A program made the position numbers and the translations under genes. From Burkholderiales bacterium RIFCSPLOWO2_12_FULL_61_40 (GTDB lineage: Bacteria > Pseudomonadota > Gammaproteobacteria > Burkholderiales > Burkholderiaceae_C), in NCBI GenBank assembly GCA_001770935.1, contig MESI01000040.1, positions 1 through 54,515 on the forward strand: DNA of 54,515 nt. The letters run 5' to 3'. The notes below the pieces were generated by a model. It had not been told where the DNA came from, did no database searches, and worked only from the letters and a program-made list of their open reading frames with translations. Below, piece by piece: positions 53,401-54,515 of this stretch. Position 1 is the first letter of the stretch, and each line of letters starts with the position of its first letter.

Positions 53401-54515
53401 GCATTGCTGCCGTAAAAGCCCTGAACGAGCACCGAGTCGCTCTGCCCGTAATCGATGTGCAGGTCTACCCCATCCCGGCGCACCTGCCGCACCTCGCTTT
53501 TGTCGAACTTAAACACAATCGTGTTGCGCGAACCGTCCGACCCATCATCCTGGACCACGTCCTGCCCGTCGCCCACACCAAACACGTACATGTCGCTCAT
53601 GCCACCGCCGTTGAGCGTGTCGTTGCCCGAGCCACCTTCCAAAATATCGGCATCGTCGGCAGACTCACCACTGTCGCCGTAGAGGGTGTCGTTGCCCGCC
53701 CCGCCCCGCAAAATGTCCTTGCCGCCACCGCCTGTGAGTACGTCGTTGTCATCCCCACCGTCCAGAATGTCGTCGTTCTCCCCGCCATCCAGGTTGTCGT
53801 CGCCCGCCCGGCCGTACAGCACGTCGTTGTTTTCATCACCATAGAGCGCATCGTTGTCGGCACCGCCATCCAGGTAGTCGTCGCCCTTCCAGCCCATGAG
53901 CGTGTCCTGGCCCGTTTCGCCCCACAGGTGGTCGTTATCGAGCCCACCGTAAAGCCCGTCGTTGCCGACTCCTCCATACAGGTAGTCGTCGCCGTTATTG
54001 CCCCAAAGCTTGTCGTTACCTACGCCGCCATACAGGTAGTCACCGGCCATCTTGCTTTCGTCGGTGCCGACCGGGTACCAGTCCGTACCCTCAAGGTAGG
54101 AGGCATCGCCCATGAGATTGTCGTCGCCCTCGCCGCCGTACAGCACATCCGCACCGTAACCACCCTGCAGATGGTCGACCTGATCGCCCCCGTCCAGAAA
54201 GTCCCGACCCTCCCCACCCGAGAGTTCGTCCTTGCCCGCCCCCCCATACAACGCATCGTCGCCGCCATAACCGATCAGCAAATCGTCGTCCGCATCCCCA
54301 TACAGCTTGTCGCTGTTGTTGGCGCCGTAGATCACGTCATTGCCCACCCCGCCCCACAGCCGGGCGCCCTGTTCGCCGGTGCCCGCTTGCAGCACATCCT
54401 TGGCGTTGCCCAAATCCAGGGCCACAGACTTTTCCTTGCCCAGATTTGCCGAAGGCTCGTTTTCATGGGTAATCACCGCACCCCGGGTCACCTCCTCGTT
54501 GTCTCCAATCGACAG
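34638..54515 (-). CDS. Giant RTX/cadherin-like exoprotein with embedded serralysin-type protease (N-terminus off the window)
   Basis: One uninterrupted minus-strand frame of more than 6,600 codons, open to the window edge. The GTG at 54491 follows GAGGAG with no spacing, so I take the true start to be further upstream. Numbering from 54491: RTX nonapeptides (about 25-330); an M10 serralysin-like protease (about 415-687) with HEIGHTLGLKH at 559-569 and Met588 in TVMSYT; a long region (to about 3815) of RTX GGxGxD repeats alternating with about 17 FxDGTVW (HCBP-related) modules; about nine cadherin/He_PIG-like domains (3820-4785); two cadherin-like domains and six VCBS repeats (to 5640); three SdrD_B domains and a duplicated domain of about 180 residues (5640-6354); and a DxDGDG calcium region with a glycine/serine-rich C-terminus. 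This fits type I secretion and surface or biofilm function, with Ca2+-dependent folding. No secretion genes are nearby. Confidence 0.93.
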   Translation of the reverse strand: MSIGDNEEVTRGAVITHENEPSANLGKEKSVALDLGNAKDVLQAGTGEQGARLWGGVGNDVIYGANNSDKLYGDADDDLLIGYGGDDALYGGAGKDELSGGEGRDFLDGGDQVDHLQGGYGADVLYGGEGDDNLMGDASYLEGTDWYPVGTDESKMAGDYLYGGVGNDKLWGNNGDDYLYGGVGNDGLYGGLDNDHLWGETGQDTLMGWKGDDYLDGGADNDALYGDENNDVLYGRAGDDNLDGGENDDILDGGDDNDVLTGGGGKDILRGGAGNDTLYGDSGESADDADILEGGSGNDTLNGGGMSDMYVFGVGDGQDVVQDDGSDGSRNTIVFKFDKSEVRQVRRDGVDLHIDYGQSDSVLVQGFYGSNAFGLGYQGDGAQMIDQGEAQARVAEIRFEDGTVWGVEQILAMAPAPVPGEVPVDPFASLKPLYFIDALLSREDVKAADKHTLNFGFATSFPHGENKAMLFTEPQKQAVRDALARFSAVLDLKFTEVQDGATADLTFYMDDLTSVGMGAFAGYATPSTGDIHLNSARYGELITNEFGETSTRDSLNAGQSGFVTLLHEIGHTLGLKHPFEAPLLPKAESNSTNTVMSYTRVGDTVADLAMFDVAALQYLYGVAKDRRMGDDVYTFANRYVDDGAGVDTFDASSETQDVFVDLNPGAWLHSGAKDASILAAGQAFIGFGSQLENAKGGAGNDALLGNAANNVLEGGAGTDSLSGGAGDDTLAGGEGADAYFFSVGAGTDTVNESARDSVIVINGVSVYSLYYFEGALYYGPQGDRVVLDLAQVVELVVDGVSYTGAQVQAALGTVVSETGDMVLSGDQDRGRLLGSGDWRITGNELANVLHGNAGNNTLEGGAGDDTLNGGEGDDALLGGDGNDVLAGQGGRNYLQGGDGADTYVLKNGHALIQDEVGLNVLRLDDGAVNLQADFNSADFGLTMRLVEFGTSGAGGNAQAEALVSSPNSLVAQAASLVAGQYTLMTTPSSSALLQGGLDASFDEVQDSHGNRLSWVQLVQQARVSRDETIHAEINRRWYGSDYGDSLESSQSAYTYVGGQGNDHITATGGGNTFLFAKGDGTDFMRVVDAGAGVSGNTLRFGPGISQADITLGVDSLLIRVGSDPQDCIRIDGFNPDDVYALRAVDRFEFVDGTVLTYAQLLQRGFDLQGQDWNDRLQGTNVVDRITGGRGDDTLTGGAGGDTYLYSMGDGADWIREAATGAVESDVLKLVNVAAADVQVWRGQQDVWLTFAAEGGLTESVLLEGQLRGEGRGVERVEFSDGTVWSAQQLADRAQWSPMSSVRVEGTDGVDSLSGLDGADTVLGHFGNDVLEGGYGDDLIYGAFEYDQWWYGEGDGGEGGDGGEGGNAPGFTDDDTLYGGAGNDILDGGYKADRDQLLGGSGDDTYVFRRGSGDDVVIESSDQGNADRIRFESLDSDSVMRSRSGNDLVLSLDNGSDRLTIRDFFSSPTCVVEFFDFYDITLTSEEMRLEVLQGGGGNDTILGYASDDFLLGKGGNDRLEGLDGNDALTGGQGDDTLDGGAGSDIYHFGLGDGRDRLVDTGAEGDDVLRFGEDVDRADVTAIRLEDDLLVIIRSTGDRVTLAGWFGSGGRTVESVAFADGTVWSAQELEALAQVPGVPSGEADYLVGTSGADSLGGLQGDDEIYGAQGNDTLEGGAGDDTLVGGAGDDSYVYQAGDGSDTLMDQGLGDADFLLLGDGIDPGTVRVTRDDQNLYLDLPDGNSITVWASYTDLANTLAGVRFSNGVEWARSELEARAVAATDGDDFIVGTAAADALAGGEGADTIKGLDGNDTLAGGHGSDRLYGGQGDDTYTFASGDGSDQILDEGGADTLRFGPGISPNDVQVIKTSNGQLVLRHYGTGDSVSFEAVSAYRQHQGYVLVGSSVETVQFDDGTVWSSDDLVRYALAETGVGGDYIQGSERGDILDGLGGNDVLQGGLGDDRYVFNRGYGSLRIQDGDATSGNQDRLLLGNGITPEELHLYRNGDNLLVQISGTEDQIEITGYFGDAGQGVIEVIQFADGMRWSSADVNQRLLVRAGTEASERIDGSGRDDAMTGGAGDDYLYGHDGGDGLDGGTGADYLYGGAGDDTLSGGASSGTDLNNEALYRDQYYYWHYYRHDVLAGGAGDDTYLLRPGDGYDEINDSQGSNRIVLADGMSAENIIIATIPYGAKAGQTKIDYGTGAVFLNVDSRIDSIESADGVVINASNWSDYYVNTSSGTSGNDTLNGGTGPDQLSGSNGEDLVMGGTGRDTVYGDAGDDRLFGDAGDDQLNDSSGSNYMSGGSGNDVIYGVGYLSGGEGNDQLSGRGIFEGGRGNDTLVLGGVSTVVYNRGDGFDAINHSYGGSETWIRTDLLAAEVEILGGAVDGLDMPWTLRVKASGEGLSGIQIATGVVFGDGMVWTAAELATRVHLPAPLASSGHDLMLGDSGRDVLDGLDGNDSLAGANGDDVLRGGVGNDKLLGGSGDDTLEGGVGHDELVGGAGNDWLQGGEGLDTLIDTSGNDTLDGGAGDDSYSVGAGQKTVVFGPGSGNDQLYSQYNAESPSRLIVQFADGVAPDDIVLTGNYNSLIIGLANHSGDTLNVSNWFQGGILQPVVELRFANGTVWGPEALADKAAALNPNEGDYRDNLIVGRANADTLRGYVGNDSLQGMGGDDTLVGGEGDDLFDGGLGNDRLELQGDAYGQDQGRDTVVFGFGSGNDTVASAGGLDLIQLQPGVRYEDLRIEVIGGDLLISLAGSTDSLRIEGWAYTYQNTARLERLLFADGSSFDLTRPPFSILIGSAGRDVISSDVASPFNDRLHGLDGNDQLYGGGGNDTILGGAGSDSLAGGTGGNTLDGGLGNDTYYVQGGDDTVVLGYESGQDTLSHQYMWQSSPAIRFERNVLPQDVVIKDVSYNFYYNTGSFTVALSGSTAVLRNYQFQLDADMSPINIKPFVFADGTVVESAELFPRFYRNTATASYDTLIGSPRDDTLAGLAGNDLLVGGVGDDNLDAGAGDDQVFGGTGRDFIIGGAGNDTLTGGVGQDTYHFDFNFGNDLIQVETSQAEDALDVVEFGPGIAPSDVTVSVLNGYLQFTLVGGAGQARIAHNNHRYGASGGGMKLAEVRFQDGTVWDAAAVTARILQQTALNDILVGSSGRDVIDGLDGNDMLDGLAGSDLLAGGSGDDTLDGNEGSDQLFGNGGNDSLMGGTGHDLLEGGTGDDSLVGGAGSDVYRFGRGDGNDVIQDFGVGPQEQDTLVFGPGIGLADVSREVVDSRIVLRIQGGEDSVSITGEGHTQPGIERVRFSDGTVLDPLTWAVLSSQVLLSVDSGWLNVGADSQLETLEVGVGLLPSGVESVRDNADLLVRAGSDGIRFVGWFNEPVRQAVLQVVFANGTVWSAEDLTRMASRQDGTDGDNVLRADPAFPSRLEGLGGNDQLVGSVGDDELLGGGGNDILDGGQGADRLEGGMGDDFYIVDQRDTVVEQAGGGNDTVRMLATSDVLVQGEIESYEILGNAAINLYGNEVANRLVGTTAVNRIEGGLGNDTLDGGLGADVLVGGLGDDRYVLDNGADTVTELAGEGNDTVAASISYTITDDAHIENIELLGSGNLTATGDTQANVLRGNAGRNLIKGLAGDDTLDGGDGSDILEGGMGNDRYVVNSAADQIIELADEGNDAVEASASYALSENIENLTLMGQAAIDGRGNALDNRLQGNAGANVLDGGLGDDTLDGGLGNDMLSGGAGGDGYVFGRGYGEDLVFENGSAVGVDTLVFGTGLVAADLLLRRNGDDLIISIRDTLDRITVRQQWQSAGQIERFVFDGGMVWGLTELEQALTNSGTNTVPTVSQPALDQLAAVGQTFEFSVATVFRDLDAGDRLIPQVMLLNGDPLPRWLSFDPVSLVLRGTPGDGDVGTLQLSVQVSDSAHQVASDVFDLTVRNPNDTSPLVLNALTDQAVRQNDRLEFVIPDNSFVDLDVGDRLSYTACMLDGQPLVRWLSFDAERRMFTGTPDKDDVRTVTVSVTATDGRGRSAIDSFEIRVDDINDAPRVMRLVDDVAILQGQTVDLTLPADLFVDREGGAVGVAVSLLNGDPLPSWLQWTPATGRIYGTTSSDSVGVTSVRIVGTDPEGLSAYEDFDIVVGDVNDAPVVRNPITPFSFVEGNRIFTTIPRNVFSDPDLGDAMTFRLETLSAPEHAKSSFYLSSSGELNFGSNQSNGFVYSALDYWDIGTWNFRITAQDRLGLTTSTDFTLNVQGAGQNHIPVYANSTTPWSAGSYFYNNSRGLVSWSSAMPDKFVATMTEPVAIQLPRFVDVDGDTLSYSVLPINTQSSSDWQYDSATAKLSYVGTAPAPRKQGFDVIVSDGHGGASMTSFMVYANRKPVLQGVPEIFVRENQAFSFTLPDSIASDPDGDTIFLESTNYYVGSYNNPLTQNTEWAFGYDSDTRTFSGNPGDFAVGTYYYQLRANERGISSGTQTPDDLADSFVYSPVTTVKITVLNEYDAPVLIAPIADKVVMENNYFQLYSSSAFYKIDRDQTLTYAFSLANGAALPSWLQFDTASGVLYGTPGSTQVGSYSIRVTATDIVGSRLSDEFDLTVALSPDNHAPLLVTPVVDQIYRSGQDFSFQVPRNTFAELDPGDSLTYQAVQDNGNPLPSWVSFNASTLVFSGAVPIDQRAPTEIRLIAKDGSGATAFDVFSLGIDEKGLPPIVAEPVADQSTDEDGLFSFALPQGLFNDPSPATGMVLSATLFNGSALPTWLSFNAVSGQFEGTPLNEDVGVLQVRVTATKPGGAQASDVFQLTVRNTNDAPLVAGESFVVDGDGVLRLSSTQLLANDSDVDPTYDTLVVSSVSDAQNGSVSLSADGQVVFAADPSYQGPAAFSYTVGDGHGGFTTGQVLIDVSRQDLAPVALDASVQLQEDASHTFTIQEFGFSDSDGPAQALSVVVSAPSVGTLLFNGVAVLVQTVVQRADVDAGLLVFSPAENANGNGYATLSFRVDNGKLSDNIGVLSLDVLPVNDGPNAQNDHGAVEEDALQPLTGSLLDNDSDIDAGTSLSVRDPGSFVGNYGTLILEANGAYSYQLNNGLAQVQSLALGERLEESFDYSVTDGEAQATAKLTVTITGTNDLPGVQVDSGWINEEDRSALEIHVLANDHDVDHGSVLAIANPGGRVGLYGQITVGADGAALYQLDNELPEVQSLGKGQELVDHFVVQVGDGFGWVDSAIDIHIQGQNDAPVSVADAALVQEDGQTQVSGNLLSNDTDVDHGTVLELVDPGVRKGMYGTLTVDASGAYSYELDNALSAVQALAQDAIVTESFSYEVSDMSLTATSQLLVSVRGTNDGPIAVADTAAVAVGVLSLAEGNVLLNDTDADAGAVLQLTNVGSQTGGYGVLQLTADGHYAYAIDSASAKIRALAAGETVVDTFSYEISDGAASSTAQLAITITGQNDAPVVQADAANVQEDVIGLAMGNVLDNDHDPDATDTLQVFNAGSLVGQFGTLSLEADGSYTYALDQQASAVQALRGGESYQEAFSYSVTDGTITEQASLLVTVLGTNDAPVGEDDFSDMQVATPNATVGNVLLNDRDIDLGTVLSVSNAGHMAGRYGVLELDANGNYRYVLDTALPEIQALPVGAELTETFTYTVQDDDASQMLASSGNLFIRIAGSNAATGRISGYVYLDAGDDGVRNSEAAIVGVTVTLSGSNDLGGLVNAQAVTNAVGYYEFADLRPGNYTVTESQPSGYADGKETAGSTGGFAGADTIAAIVLAAGEHSQENNFGELPAALSSIGDLVFLDCNNNGIQDAGEKGVSDVTVKLLNATGAVIDTTTTSASGQYLFGGLGAGNYAVQIVAPVGYGYAKRDQGANNALDSDVDTTTGKTVLVSLGAGVSDMSWDAGLVSTPVRITYSFNGNTATDGTDGNSRSYTDAATGVSVTANAWSRDKIVGTWSKAYLGAYAGGLGVTDKSEGCGCGGTHTIDNNGRDNYVVYQFSQAVTVDRAYLGYVFGDSDATVWIGRTDAPITNMSNSVLTALGFSEVNVGAGSTRWADINADQISGNVLVMAAKQGECNDFFKIGKLEVSTTVCTPKPEMKASMGSRVWCDSNGNGLQDSGELGVSGVAVNLLNGNNQLVASATTNASGDYSFTALTPGSYLVEFVKPVAYGGFTLANQGCNDALDSDADAVSGRSALTTLVAGENDVNWDAGLRPSTVTRTYRFSGKTATDGTDGNTRAGTVDGISVTASAWSRDKANGAWAKAYLGAYSRGYGVTDRSEGKGRGNTHAVDNNGCDNFVVYQFSDEVVVDKAYLGYVSGDSDISVWIGNYAGTIASMSNAVLSGLGFTEVNSGGGAARWADLNANGISGNVLVIAAKTGESNDCLKIEKLQISATSKVVTPIVIDLDGDGLKTTSWLNSTGSFDLFNTGSPIKSGWLSGDDGFLAVDKNANGKIDSLSELFGGFNQGEGFAQLAGYDSNGDGMVNVMDTGFAELRIWRDRSGDHVTDSGELMTMAQAGVENLNLGYQLAPVLDENGNLHGESSSASLSSGQLVKMTDVYFAVSPVDAANEVALPTLDELLTNGSFLSGFASSSWPGDNPAGTAASYLLGASLDGQAQMDSQVQNLVQAMASFAPSGAGLTTVSAANQSTFESLLAANLT
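35435..37575 (-). repeat. Three SdrD_B-like domains and a duplicated ~180-residue domain
   Basis: SdrD_B-type starts GYVYLDAGDDGVRN, GDLVFLDCNNNGIQD and GSRVWCDSNGNGLQD lie at about 37575, 37240 and 36325. After the second and third follow two copies (36335-36885 and 35440-35970) of a domain with GNTATDGTDGN / GKTATDGTDGN, GLGVTDKSEG / GYGVTDRSEG, THTIDNNG / THAVDNNG and RWADINAD / RWADLNAN. The SdrD_B plus domain pair has therefore been duplicated. Confidence 0.85.
37580..39515 (-). repeat. Six VCBS repeats in the giant protein
   Basis: Units of about 105-110 residues with the motif VL.ND.D.D.G..L.V.N.G...G.YG.L...A.G.Y.Y.LD....VQAL..GE...E.F.Y.V.DG and NDAP or NDGP linkers. VCBS repeats are common in large T1SS adhesins. 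Confidence 0.88.
40135..43030 (-). repeat. About nine cadherin/He_PIG-like domains in the giant protein
   Basis: Domains of about 100 residues with the pattern LPSWLxFD...GTP...DVG...V.ATD..G...D.F.L.V, joined by NDAPV or similar linkers. They are expected to form a stiff stalk, probably with Ca2+ at the linkers. Confidence 0.85.
43060..52430 (-). repeat. Main RTX / HCBP-related repeat region of the giant protein
   Basis: About 3,100 residues in which clusters of GGxGND calcium repeats alternate with modules ending in FADGTVWSAQEL-type motifs; I count about 17 such modules across the protein. Unit length is near 150-220 residues. Units differ enough that they are not recent copies. Confidence 0.85.
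52430..53250 (-). other. Serralysin-like M10 zinc metalloprotease domain inside the giant protein
   Basis: TLNFGFATSFP, the helix QKQAVRDALARFSAVLDLKF, GDIHLNS, then the zinc site HEIGHTLGLKH (HExxHxxGxxH) and Met-turn TVMSYT, ending YLYGVAKDRRMGDDVYTF as in serralysin C-terminal linkers. All zinc ligands are intact. Serralysins are normally separate proteins of about 480 residues with RTX repeats only after the protease; here RTX lies on both sides. Confidence 0.9.
53540..54420 (-). repeat. N-terminal RTX nonapeptide block of the giant protein
   Basis: Many GGxGxDxLx/GGxxND units (LYGGVGNDKLWG, LDGGADNDALYG, LDGGENDDILDG) before the protease domain. Each pair of turns should bind Ca2+ in a parallel beta-roll. 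Ends in YVFGVGDGQDVV and an RFEDGTVWGVEQIL module. Confidence 0.88.

Overview
The window reads as chromosome of a betaproteobacterium, most likely Comamonadaceae close to Rhodoferax, Polaromonas or Acidovorax. This rests on high G+C, a large load of PAS/GGDEF/EAL sensors, a wax ester synthase beside beta-oxidation genes, and four copies of a 43-bp interspersed repeat with the core GCAAGCAGCT. I recall that repeat type from Comamonadaceae genomes; no database was searched.

Layout. 1-156: end of an amino-acid type ABC ATPase. 231-3253: a four-PAS diguanylate cyclase and a PlsC-like acyltransferase. 3278-9161 (minus): a signalling operon of hybrid-PAS histidine kinase, single-domain response regulator, and a REC-GAF-PAS-PAS-GAF-GGDEF-EAL protein whose GGDEF is degenerate and whose EAL is intact. 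9341-16220: beta-oxidation, with an acyl-CoA dehydrogenase (minus), a thiolase and a FadB/FadJ-type multifunctional enzyme (plus). Between the dehydrogenase and the thiolase sits a lower-G+C two-gene module, an OLD/RecF-like ATPase plus a DUF4276/TOPRIM-like protein. It is bracketed by two 33-bp direct repeats (30/33 identical) that each carry the same palindromic operator. 16268-20499: a lipase-like hydrolase, a FitAB/VapBC-type toxin-antitoxin pair, an FtsH-like membrane AAA metalloprotease and a DUF3309 micro-protein. 20629-23369 (minus): a dual GGDEF-EAL protein and a small coupled ORF. 23610-28896 (plus): wax ester synthase/DGAT, DUF2804, a split chromate-type transporter pair and a patatin-family TAG lipase. 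28893-30593 (minus): membrane protein, lipoprotein and RlmB. 30677-33106: YbbA-like ABC ATPase divergent from TesA and MnmH/SelU. 33180-34457 (minus): a glycosyltransferase. 34638 to the window end (minus): one reading frame of more than 6,600 codons for a giant RTX exoprotein.

How the genes fit together. Two themes dominate. Lipid turnover: a neutral-lipid synthase, two lipases/esterases, a TAG lipase, TesA and three beta-oxidation enzymes, two of which share an operator. Cyclic-di-GMP and surface behaviour: three multidomain c-di-GMP proteins on the same contig as a very large secreted RTX/cadherin-like protein with an embedded serralysin-type zinc protease. No type I secretion genes for that protein lie in the window.

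Best candidates for something undescribed: (1) the ATPase-TOPRIM pair inserted between duplicated operators of a fatty-acid regulon; (2) the giant protein with a metalloprotease placed between RTX blocks; (3) the 43-bp repeat used as coding sequence in three genes, including most of a lipoprotein signal peptide. No rRNA, tRNA, CRISPR or insertion sequence was seen. No gene-free gap exceeds about 250 bp.
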